A DNA stretch of 64,000 bases. Origin: RHKX01 sp963823565 (GTDB taxonomy: Bacteria; Actinomycetota; Thermoleophilia; Solirubrobacterales; 70-9). Location: positions 1 to 64,000 of the forward strand of contig CAWGLR010000001.1 of assembly GCA_963823565.1 (NCBI GenBank), read 5' to 3'. Below the pieces are notes generated by a model that saw only the letters and a list, made by a program, of their open reading frames with translations, ran no database searches and was not told the origin of the DNA. The position numbers and the translations under genes were made by a program. Each line of letters begins with the position of its first letter. Position 1 is the first letter of the stretch. Shown piece after piece: positions 7,831 through 15,095 of this stretch.

Positions 7831-9253
7831 ATGACCACCCCAACCACGAGACGAGGCTGGACGCTCGCGCTGACCGGCGCGGCGCTCTTCATGACCTCGC
7901 TCGACAACCTCGTCGTCGGAGTCGCCCTGCCCTCCATCCGCGCCGACCTCGGCGGCTCGATCGAGGCGCTCGAATGGACGGTCAACGCCTACACGCTCGC
8001 CTTCGCCGTGCTGCTCCTGACCGGCGCCGCGCTCGGTGACCGCTTCGGGCGCAAGCGCATGTTCGTGATCGGCGTCGGGGTCTTCACCGGCGCGAGCGCC
8101 CTCGCCGCGCTCGCACCGTCGATCGACGCGCTCGTCGCCGCCCGCGCCCTGCAGGGAGTCGGCGCCGCGATCGTCACCCCGCTCACCCTCACCCTCGTCA
8201 GCGAGGCATTCCCGCCGGAGAAGCGCGGGGCCGCGCTCGGCATCTGGGGTGGCATCAGCGGCCTCGGCGTCGCCATCGGCCCGTTCGTCGGCGGCGCGAT
8301 CGTCGAGGGCATCGCCTGGCAGTGGATCTTCTGGCTCAACGTGCCGGTCGGCCTCGCCCTGCTGCCGCTCGCCCGCCGGTTCCTGACCGAGTCCCACGGC
8401 CCCGACAAGGACCTCGACTTCGGCGGCCTCGCGCTCGCCGGCGCCGGCCTGTTCGGGCTGACCTTCGGGATCATCCGCGGCGAGGCGCTCGGCTGGACGA
8501 GCACGACCGTGCTGACCTCGCTGGGCCTCGGCGTTGCGATCCTCGCCGCCTTCGTCGCGCTAGGAGCTGCGGCCGCCGGGCCCCGATGCTGCCGATGCGG
8601 TTCTTCCGCTCGCGCCGCTTCGCGCCACGAACGGACTCTCGTTCGCGATGTTCTTCGGCACCTTCGGCGCGATCTTCCTGCTCAGCCAGTTCTTCCAGAC
8701 GGCGCAGGGATACGGGCCGTTCGAGGCCGGCGCTCGGACGCTGCCCTGGACGGCGATGCCGATGTTCGTCGCGCCGATCGCCGGCATCCTCAGCGACCGG
8801 ATCGGCACCAGGCCGCTGATGGCCGCCGGGCTGGCGCTGCAGGCGATCGGTCTCGGCTGGATCGCGGTCATCACCGACCCGGCCGTCTCGTTCGGCGCGC
8901 TGATCCCGCCGTTCGTGATCACCGGCAGCGGCATGGCGCTGGTCTTCCCGACCGCGGCCGCCTCGGTCCTGGCCTCCGTGCGGCCGCAGGAGGCCGGCAA
9001 GGCGTCCGGCGCCAACAACGCGATCCGCGAGGTCGGCGGGGTGATGGGCGTCGCCGTGCTCGCCTCGGTGTTCGCCGCAAACGGCGGCTACGAGAGCCCG
9101 GCGGCGTTCAACGACGGCGTCGTCGCCGCCCTCCCCGTCGCCGTGGCGGTGCTCGCCGTCGGCTTCCTGCTCGCGCTCGCCGTGCCGGGACGCCGAGGGT
9201 CCCGGCAGGCCGAGGCCACGGAGGGCGCCGAGCCCGTCCCCTCCCCCGCCTAG
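7831..9253 (+). CDS. DHA2-family (14-TM) MFS drug exporter, frameshifted
   Basis: Drug:H+ antiporter of the DHA2/EmrB-QacA type. Motif A GAALGDRFGRKRMFVIG, motif C-like WGGISGLGVAIGPFVGGAI and the DHA2 N-terminus (FMTSLDNLVVGVALPSI) are in the first frame to about 8566. The segment MLPMRFFRSRRFA reads in a second frame, and from about 8625 the third frame continues to the end (NGLSFAMFFGTFGAIFLLSQF, later NNAIREVGGVMGVAVLASVF). Total length 1423 bases, so two single-base shifts. All transmembrane blocks of the family are present, so the gene may be intact in the organism. It is expected to be repressed by the TetR encoded 60 bases upstream. Stop overlaps the convergent DUF192 gene. Confidence 0.85.
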
Positions 9254-9561
9254 ACCACCTGGAGCGGGAGCTCGAGAACGGCGTCCGCGCCGCGCCGACC
9301 TGCGAGCCGGCGCGGCGCGACGCGTCTCCGCTCCAGCGCGGCCCCGGACGCGTCGAGGAAGACGACCTCGATCGGGAAGCGCATCCAGAGCGTGTGGACC
9401 GAGGAGCAGCAGGGGATCAGCAGCCCCGGCGGCGCGAGCTCCCGCGGCAGCCACATGAGACCGAGCGCCCGCAGCCGGCGGCGCTCCGCCACGACGACCT
9501 CGACCCCGAGTACGCTCGCCCTCGGAGCGTTCCTGAACCTCCGCGCGACCGATTCGCCCAC
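9250..9561 (-). CDS. DUF192 family protein
   Basis: A 103-residue DUF192 protein. The family core is visible: LRALGLMWLPRELAP, then CCSSVHTLWMRFPIEVVFLD with the conserved W-M-R/K and D, ending in a strand rich in Leu/Val. In actinobacteria such proteins often occur near Tad pilus genes, and the Tad locus is a few kb away here; their role is unknown. The gene is convergent with, and overlaps by 3 bases, the MFS gene. No signal peptide is seen with this start. Confidence 0.75.
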   Translation of the reverse strand: MGESVARRFRNAPRASVLGVEVVVAERRRLRALGLMWLPRELAPPGLLIPCCSSVHTLWMRFPIEVVFLDASGAALERRRVAPRRLAGRRGADAVLELPLQVV

Positions 9562-9703
9562 GCTTCAGCCGACCCCGCCGCTCCGCCTCCCGCCCCCGTT
9601 AGCCGCCGCGCCGCCGTCGCGGTCGGAGCCGGAACTCCTTCGGGTGCAATCGCCCGTTCATCGGCGGCGCCGTCGGCCCCTCGTTCGTGAGCGTTTGGTG
9701 AAC

Positions 9704-10210
9704 ATGGTCGCCCCTGACGGAGACCCCGTCGCAGGGTCGTCCGATATGGAAAGAGCTACACGCAGAGGGAATTACGAGTCGGGATCCGACTACGTGCTCG
9801 AGTACGGCGAGCTCCGCTTCGCCTTCAACGAGCAGGACTTCGCGCAGCGCGTCGAGCAGGCCGCCGTGAAGCTCGACTTCACCCACCCCGGCCTCGGTCC
9901 CGAGGAGCTTCAGGACCTCGTCGAGCTCGCCGTCAACGGCGAGATCCGCGAGTCCGCCTCCGAGCTCGGCGAGCACGTCAACGACAACTGGGGCCAGCTC
10001 GTCGACGGCTCCCAGCGCAGCTTCGTCCACTGGATCCGCCGCCTCGTCTTCCGCGGCGCCTGGCTCGACCAGCGCGTCCTCGAGGGCGAGCTCGACATCG
10101 TCTTCGACGACCGCACCAACACCTTCGGCTACGTCCAGCCGGATCGCGACTGCGAGCCGATCGAGCTCTCGCGCGAGCCCTCCTGGGGCGAGCTCGCCTA
10201 CCGGCGCTAA
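9704..10210 (+). CDS. Conserved-looking hypothetical protein, acidic
   Basis: Not recognised. A soluble, acidic protein of 168 residues (154 if started at ATG 9746). It has no membrane segment or signal peptide. The body alternates helices rich in Glu/Leu (EELQDLVELAVNGEIRESAS) with a Trp-rich middle (DNWGQLV, FVHWIRRLVFRGAWL) and ends in a beta-like region (LDIVFDDRTNTFGYVQPD). Composition and codon use are normal for the genome, so it is likely a real gene. It stands alone between the DUF192 gene and the transposase remnant, with no operon partner. Confidence 0.6.
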   Translation: MVAPDGDPVAGSSDMERATRRGNYESGSDYVLEYGELRFAFNEQDFAQRVEQAAVKLDFTHPGLGPEELQDLVELAVNGEIRESASELGEHVNDNWGQLVDGSQRSFVHWIRRLVFRGAWLDQRVLEGELDIVFDDRTNTFGYVQPDRDCEPIELSREPSWGELAYRR

Positions 10211-10326
10211 CACCGGGACCGCCCTCACCCTGGTCCTCGTACAAGGGGTGTGCCGAAGATTCGGAGATCCCTGGCCCTCGTCCTCGCGGTGGGCAGGCCG
10301 GATCACGGCGGCGCCGGGGTACCCGA

Positions 10327-10724
10327 TCACCCTCCGGCGAGGCCCGCGAGACCGCGGCGGTGAAGCTTCGGGAGGTTGTGGGTGGCGGCGAGAAGGGGCC
10401 ATTCCGAGCCGGCAGGCGGCCAAGCCTCTTCGTTGGAAGCGCCCGGCGGCGAGGAGCGCTCGCCGGTTGCGTAGCTGTAGATGAGGAGCGCCAGTTCATG
10501 CGGTCTCCGGGTCGTGGGCGGCCGGCCGTGGCCGTCGGGGCGGTAGTCGGCGAAGAAGGCGCTGAGATCTAGCTCTGAGACGGCGTCGATGACGAACCAG
10601 GCGAGGTGCTCTTGGGGGAGCCAGGTCGCGGAGGTGCGGGTGCGAGCGCAGGCTCTGGTCACGGTCGCAGGCGAGGAAGTTCTGAGGCGCTGATTGAGGA
10701 GGGGGCTGTCGTAGTCGCGGTCAT
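10327..10724 (-). pseudogene. IS1182-type transposase remnant with internal deletion
   Basis: The fragment starts with the typical N-terminus of IS1182-family transposases, QNFLACDRDQSL then HLAWFVIDAVSELDLSAF and DYRPDGHGR, followed by LALLIYSYATGERSS. It then jumps straight to the C-terminal signature WPLLAATHNLPKLHR. The catalytic DDE core between them is missing. A frame change lies near 10640, between the first motif and HLAWFV. With about 130 codons left of the usual 450-550 it cannot encode an active transposase. No clear terminal inverted repeats were identified. Confidence 0.75.
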
Positions 10725-10746
10725 CGCATCCCTCTCGGCTCTGAGT

Positions 10747-10903
10747 GATGCGAAACCGGGTGCTGGGCAGGCCGGCGCGACAGGCTCCTGCAATCGGCCA
10801 CCCCGGACATACGCGCCGAATGCCGCATCCTCTCGGCGCCGGCGGATCGAAAAGGGGTGCTCGGCAGGGGGTTTGTGCGACAGGCTCCATGCAAGCGGGC
10901 ACC
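10747..10903. repeat. Pair of imperfect ~55-bp direct repeats, 100 bp apart
   Basis: Copy 1 (10747-10803) and copy 2 (10845-10903) share cgaaa-n-ggggtgct-ggcag and GCGACAGGCTCC followed by tgcaa-n-cgg-n-cacc. The core dodecamers start at 10777 and 10877. They lie just outside the transposase remnant and may be old element ends or a local duplication. The rest of 10725-11013 holds nothing I recognise. Confidence 0.5.
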
Positions 10904-11013
10904 TCAGACGGCCACGCCGACCTGACTTGCCACGCGAATGGAAGATCGGGGCTCCCCCAGGGACCGGATCCTCCATTCGGCGCCAGAGTGAGGCGGCCGG
11001 CGAAGGGCCGCGC

Positions 11014-11349
11014 CTACTCCAGCGGCCGCACCCGCAACGGCCTGACCCTCAGCGTCAGCTTCTCGACGCCGACCACCTCGACCATCTCGCCCACCGCGGC
11101 CCTGCCCTCGCACTCGGCGTTCCAGATCTCGCCGTCGACCTTGACGCGGCCGCGCGGGTTGCACTCTTCGATGACCTCCGCGCGGCGCCCGGGGTAGGAC
11201 TCGGCGCCGGTCTGCACGCGGATGCGCTTCAGGTACTGGTACCAGAGGGCCGCCTCACCGACCTCGAGGACGGCGCCGCCGACGAGGAAGATCACACCCA
11301 GCGGCGGGTCGAGGATCGCGAAGAGGACGAATCCGACGACCAGGGCCAC
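11014..11349 (-). CDS. NfeD-like short membrane protein
   Basis: A 111-residue short NfeD protein: two closely spaced hydrophobic helices near the N-terminus (VVGFVLFAILDPPLGVIFLVGGAVLEVGEAALW) and a small OB-fold (AEVIEECNPRGRVKVDGEIWNAECEGRAAVGEMVEVVGVEKLTL) with the characteristic GxVxVxGExWxA pattern. Short NfeD proteins are thought to work with stomatin/SPFH partners in membrane organisation; no partner is adjacent here. It ends near the repeat pair and lies 12 bases downstream of the Rho-like gene, in the same direction. Confidence 0.8.
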   Translation of the reverse strand: MALVVGFVLFAILDPPLGVIFLVGGAVLEVGEAALWYQYLKRIRVQTGAESYPGRRAEVIEECNPRGRVKVDGEIWNAECEGRAAVGEMVEVVGVEKLTLRVRPLRVRPLE

Positions 11350-11361
11350 TGCCCCGGGCCC

Positions 11362-12759
11362 CTAACCGTCGAGGGAGGCGAGCAGGGCGGCGTTGTCCGG
11401 CGTCGCGTCGATCCGCTCGCGCAGGCGCGCGGCGGCCTCGGCGGCCGGCAGCCCGGCGAGCTCGGCGCGGAGCGCGCGGATCGCCTCCAGCTCCCCGTCG
11501 GAGCGGACGTGCTCCTCGCCCGCGACGCGGCCGGCGGCTGCGTCGACGGCCGGATAGACGCCGGCGGCGGCGAGCTCGCGGTCGAGGACGATCAGCGAGC
11601 TCTCGGTCGTCTCGAGCGCGCGCGCGACCTCGCCCTCGTCCTCGTCGTCGGCGAGGACCGTCGCGACCACGGTCAGCGATCCCGTCCCCTCCTCCTCGGT
11701 CTCGCGGCCGGCGGTGAAGATCGGCTTGACCCGGCCCGGGTCGTCGGCGGCGACCGCGATCCGTGAGAGCGAGTCGACCAGCAGGACGACGTCGGCGCCG
11801 GCCTCGGCGCGGCGGCTCGCCCGCCCGAACGCGAGCTCGACCATCCGCAGCTGCTCGCCCGAGCGCATCTCGGCCGAGGCGATCGCGAGGTCCGCTCCCG
11901 GCGCCGCCTCGCGCCAGGCCGCGACCTCCTCGGGGCGCTCGTCGATCAGCAGGACGACGAGCTCGAGGTCGTCGCGCGCGGCAAGGGATGCGGCAATCGC
12001 CCGCAGAAGCGTCGTCCGGCCCGATCCGGCGCCGGCCCGGACCAGCACCCGCTGGCCGAAGGCGAGCGGGTTGAGCAGGTCCACCGCGCGGAGCAGGGCA
12101 CGCTCGTCGTCGCTCGCGCCGGCGGCCGGCTCGAGCGGGATCCGGCGGCTCGGGTGCACAGGGGTGGCGTCGCCGAGACGCAGCCGCTCCGACCCCGGCT
12201 CGGCGCCGTTGATCGTGTCGACGTGGATCAGGGCGGGGTAGCGCTCGCCGCGCCGCGGCTGGCGCGCCGGCCCGGCGACCTCGTCGCCGCGCTGCATCTC
12301 GCAGCGCCGGATCTGCGAGGGCGATACGTAGACGTCGTCCTCGCCCGACTCGAGCCCCGAGAGGCGGATGAAGCCGTGCCCGCGAGGGGTGATGTCGAGG
12401 ACGCCGGTGACGGGCTCGCCGGTCTCGTCCTCCTCCGGCTCCTCCTCGGGTGCGGCCTCCTCGGCGGAGTCCTCGGCCTCCTCCCCGCGCTCGGGCCGGC
12501 GACCGCGGCCACCGCGACGGCGGCGGCGCCGGGGTGCCCGGGGCTCAGCCGCTTCCTCTGAAGGCTCCTCCGTCTCCTCCGCCTCGGCCTCGGCGGCCTC
12601 GGCCGGCGCCTCGCGCTCGGGCGCGGTCGCGTCGGGGTCGCGCTCGAGGATCGCCGCGATCAGCTCGTCCCGCGGCAGCATCCGGTAGCGCTCGACGCCG
12701 AGCTCCGCGGCGAGCGCGTGCAGGTCGGCGAGATGGCTTCGGTCGAGGGCGGCCGTCAT
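11362..12759 (-). CDS. Divergent Rho-like hexameric ATPase (Rho paralogue)
   Basis: 465 residues with Rho domain order: N-terminal Rho_N helix bundle (1-45), a long Glu/Ala then Arg-rich linker (50-110), a cold-shock-like RNA-binding domain (VTGVLDITPRGHGFIRLSG, about 117-170), and the RecA-like ATPase (from about 225). The P-loop is GAGSGRTT (about 243-250) and the catalytic Glu lies in DERPEEV. The Q-loop counterpart is VDSLSRIAVAADD. At the place of the R-loop, where Rho has a conserved K-G-T-G-N, this protein reads ALETTESSL. So it keeps ATP-binding features but lacks a hallmark RNA-translocation loop. It may be a specialised or regulatory paralogue; a second canonical rho would be expected elsewhere. 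Confidence 0.75.
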   Translation of the reverse strand: MTAALDRSHLADLHALAAELGVERYRMLPRDELIAAILERDPDATAPEREAPAEAAEAEAEETEEPSEEAAEPRAPRRRRRRGGRGRRPERGEEAEDSAEEAAPEEEPEEDETGEPVTGVLDITPRGHGFIRLSGLESGEDDVYVSPSQIRRCEMQRGDEVAGPARQPRRGERYPALIHVDTINGAEPGSERLRLGDATPVHPSRRIPLEPAAGASDDERALLRAVDLLNPLAFGQRVLVRAGAGSGRTTLLRAIAASLAARDDLELVVLLIDERPEEVAAWREAAPGADLAIASAEMRSGEQLRMVELAFGRASRRAEAGADVVLLVDSLSRIAVAADDPGRVKPIFTAGRETEEEGTGSLTVVATVLADDEDEGEVARALETTESSLIVLDRELAAAGVYPAVDAAAGRVAGEEHVRSDGELEAIRALRAELAGLPAAEAAARLRERIDATPDNAALLASLDG

Positions 12760-12798
12760 GGAGCGGGCAAGGATATAGGCGGCGCGACGGACTGCCGC

Positions 12799-14526
12799 TC
12801 AGGCCGACCCCGCCGGGTCGCAGCCCTCCGCGGCGAGGTCCTCGGGCCAGCGCTCCGCCTCGGCCTCGATCCGCGCCTCCTCCCAGCCGAGCTCCCGCCC
12901 GAGCGCGGCGGCGGCCGGGCGCACCGACTCGGCGTCGCGGAGCTGCGGCGCAGCGAGGATTCCCAGGCGCGTGCGGCGCAGCAGCGCGTCGGGAAGGGAG
13001 CGCGCCTGCTCGAGGCGCGCCGCGACGGCGACCTCGGCGAGCAGGTCCGGGCGCCCGTCCACCACCGGCGCCGCCAGCCGCGGATCGGCGGCCGCCGCCG
13101 CGAGCACCTCGCTGCCCGCGTGCCCGTAGCGGAAGGCGAGCTGATCCAAGCAGCCGGCCGGCAGCGAGCCGGCATCGAGCCCGCCGGGGACGGCGAGCCC
13201 CTCCTCCGGCGCCGGCATCCCGAGCGGGATCTCAGCGGTGCGGCAAGGGAGGTCGCGGTCCTCGCGCATCGCCATCCGGTCGACGACGAGCTTCGCCATC
13301 CGCCGCCAGGTGGTCAGCTTGCCGCCGGTGATCGTCAGCAGCCCCGACGAAGTCTCGTAGAGCTCCGCCTTGCGCGAGATGTCCACCGACTTCTTCGGGT
13401 CGCCGGTCGAGATCAGCGGCCGCACGCCGGCGTAGGCACCGGTCAGGTCGCCGATCCCGATCTCGGTCCCGAAGTACGCGTTGACGGCGTCGAGCAGGTA
13501 GGTGACGTCGTCGTCGCCCGGGCGCACGTGGTCGATGTCGCCGTCGTAGTCGTTGTCGGTCGTGCCGACGAGCACGCGCCCGTACCAGGGCAGGACGAAG
13601 ATCGTCCGGCCGCTGCCGGCGGGGACGATGCACGCGGCGTCCTCGAGCGGCAGCAGGTCGAGCGGCAGCGTCACGTGGGTTCCCCGGCTCGGAGCGATCC
13701 GCGGGATCTCGGCCTCGTCGTGGATCTCCTCCGGGCGGATCCGGTCGGCCCAGACGCCGGTCGCGTTGACGACGTTGTCGGCCGCGATCTCGACGGTTCG
13801 GCCGCTCTCGGCGCAGCGGCAGACGACGCCGTCGGCGCGGCCACCCGCCTCGCGCAGCGAGGTCACCTCGAGCCGGTTCGCCATCACCGCGCCGAACCGC
13901 TCCGCCTCCCCGAGGATCGTCAGGACGAGGCGGACGTCGTCGGTCTGGCAGTCGTAGAAGAGGTACGCGGCCTTCGGCTCCCGCGGCGCCAGCGCCGGGA
14001 TCAGCTCGAGCACCTCGTCGGCGGGGATCGTCCGGTGGCGGTCGGGCGACCAGGACTCCGGCGGCGGCGCCGAGCCCGCGCCCATCGCCTCCCGCTCCCG
14101 CTCCCGCTCGCGCCGGTTCCCCCGCTGCCGCCGCCCCTGGCCGACCCGGGTGGTCGCCATCACGTCGTACATGTTGAGGCCGATCCCGATCTTGAAGTCG
14201 CGGCGATCGTCGCCGAGCGTCGGCACCAGGTACGGCGTCGGATAGACGAGGTGCGGGGCGAGCTGGACCATGAGCTGGCGCTCTAGCAGGGCCTCGCGGA
14301 CCAGTCCGAGGTCGAAGTTCTGGAGGTACCGGAGGCCGCCGTGGACCATCTTCGAGGAGCGGCTCGAGGTCCCGAAGGCCCAGTCGTCGCGCTCGACGAT
14401 CGCCACCGAGTAGCCGCGCGAGGCCGCGTCGAGGGCGACCCCGGCGCCGGTCACCCCGCCACCGATGACGACGACGTCGAAGCGCTCCGCAGCCAGCTCC
14501 TCGAGGGCGCGACCGCGCTCGATCAT
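12799..14526 (-). CDS. glpD: Glycerol-3-phosphate dehydrogenase, FAD-dependent
   Basis: 575 residues. Oxidises sn-glycerol-3-phosphate to dihydroxyacetone phosphate at the membrane with FAD. The N-terminal dinucleotide-binding motif is VVVIGGGVTGAGVALDAASRG, followed by the family signature SSRSSKMVHGGLRYL, then WYGRVLVGTTDNDYDGD and the substrate-site ITGGKLTTWRRMA segment. An unusual Arg/Glu-rich insertion (GRRQRGNRREREREREA, about residues 129-146) is encoded by a simple repeat at 14088-14114 and is absent from typical homologues. The C-terminal regulatory helical domain is present. It stands alone with a nitroreductase gene just upstream. Confidence 0.9.
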   Translation of the reverse strand: MIERGRALEELAAERFDVVVIGGGVTGAGVALDAASRGYSVAIVERDDWAFGTSSRSSKMVHGGLRYLQNFDLGLVREALLERQLMVQLAPHLVYPTPYLVPTLGDDRRDFKIGIGLNMYDVMATTRVGQGRRQRGNRREREREREAMGAGSAPPPESWSPDRHRTIPADEVLELIPALAPREPKAAYLFYDCQTDDVRLVLTILGEAERFGAVMANRLEVTSLREAGGRADGVVCRCAESGRTVEIAADNVVNATGVWADRIRPEEIHDEAEIPRIAPSRGTHVTLPLDLLPLEDAACIVPAGSGRTIFVLPWYGRVLVGTTDNDYDGDIDHVRPGDDDVTYLLDAVNAYFGTEIGIGDLTGAYAGVRPLISTGDPKKSVDISRKAELYETSSGLLTITGGKLTTWRRMAKLVVDRMAMREDRDLPCRTAEIPLGMPAPEEGLAVPGGLDAGSLPAGCLDQLAFRYGHAGSEVLAAAAADPRLAAPVVDGRPDLLAEVAVAARLEQARSLPDALLRRTRLGILAAPQLRDAESVRPAAAALGRELGWEEARIEAEAERWPEDLAAEGCDPAGSA

Positions 14527-14545
14527 CGTCGCTCTCCCCCCGCCA

Positions 14546-15058
14546 TCAGTCCAGCCAATCCACCGCGGCCGTGATCGGCGCGCGCTCGGGCGGGCGCTGC
14601 TCCTGGATCGGCCGGCCGAGGTAGAGCAGGCCGATCGCCCGCTCCTCGGGCGGGATGCCGAGCGCCGCGAGCCCGTCGTCCTGCCGGAGGACGGCCGGGG
14701 TCCGCCAGTAGCCGGCGAGCCCGCGCCCGTGCGCGGCCAGCAGGACGATGTAGGCGGCGCAGGCGCTCGCCAGGAGGTCCTCCTCGTCGGCGCGCTCGTC
14801 GCCGGGGGAGCGAACCGCCGAGCACGCGACCAGCGTCGGCGCCCGGTCGAGCTTCGGCGCAGCCTCGGGCCCCGCGGCCTCCTTCAGCCGCTCGAGGGCC
14901 CGCGGGCCGATCACCCGGAAGCGCCAGGGTTGCGTGAGGTGGTGGTTCGGAGCCCAATTGGCGAGCTCGAACAGCTCCGAGAGCGTCTCGCGGTCGAGCG
15001 GCTCGGGGCGGTAGGCCTTGTGCGTCCGCCGGGTGCGGATCGCCTGCTCGAGCTCCAT
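14546..15058 (-). CDS. Nitroreductase family protein (YdjA-like)
   Basis: 170 residues, FMN-dependent nitroreductase fold. The FMN-contact Arg pair is at the N-terminus (IRTRRTHKAYRPEP), the APNHHLTQPWRFRV motif (about 36-49) is typical of the YdjA-like branch, and the C-terminal GLAGYWRTP and IGLLYLGRP motifs complete the flavin site. It starts 37 bases after the last gene of the B12 operon on the same strand, so it may share that transcript. BluB, the benzimidazole-forming nitroreductase of B12 synthesis, was considered, but the motif set fits YdjA-like proteins better. Substrate unknown. Confidence 0.8.
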   Translation of the reverse strand: MELEQAIRTRRTHKAYRPEPLDRETLSELFELANWAPNHHLTQPWRFRVIGPRALERLKEAAGPEAAPKLDRAPTLVACSAVRSPGDERADEEDLLASACAAYIVLLAAHGRGLAGYWRTPAVLRQDDGLAALGIPPEERAIGLLYLGRPIQEQRPPERAPITAAVDWLD

Positions 15059-15095
15059 CGCGAGCAGGCTACCCAGCCGCGGAGGTGGTCCGGGC

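Noticed and set aside
9392..9703. Upstream extension of the unknown protein at 9704
   Set aside because: The extra N-terminal stretch is Arg/Ser/Pro-rich, overlaps the DUF192 gene on the other strand and looks like a shadow frame.
14041..14150. Possible CRISPR-like repeat in the CCCGCT run
   Set aside because: It is an uninterrupted hexamer repeat inside a coding frame, without spacers.
13000..14286. Long open frames opposite glpD and many similar ones opposite tkt, opp and the oxidoreductase fusion
   Set aside because: They are Arg-, Ala- and Pro-rich mirror frames typical of very GC-rich DNA, have no family motifs, and oppose genes with clear homology.
14546..15058. BluB (dimethylbenzimidazole synthase) as the nitroreductase next to the B12 operon
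   Set aside because: The APNHHLTQPWRF motif and 170-residue length fit YdjA-like nitroreductases; BluB-specific motifs were not seen.
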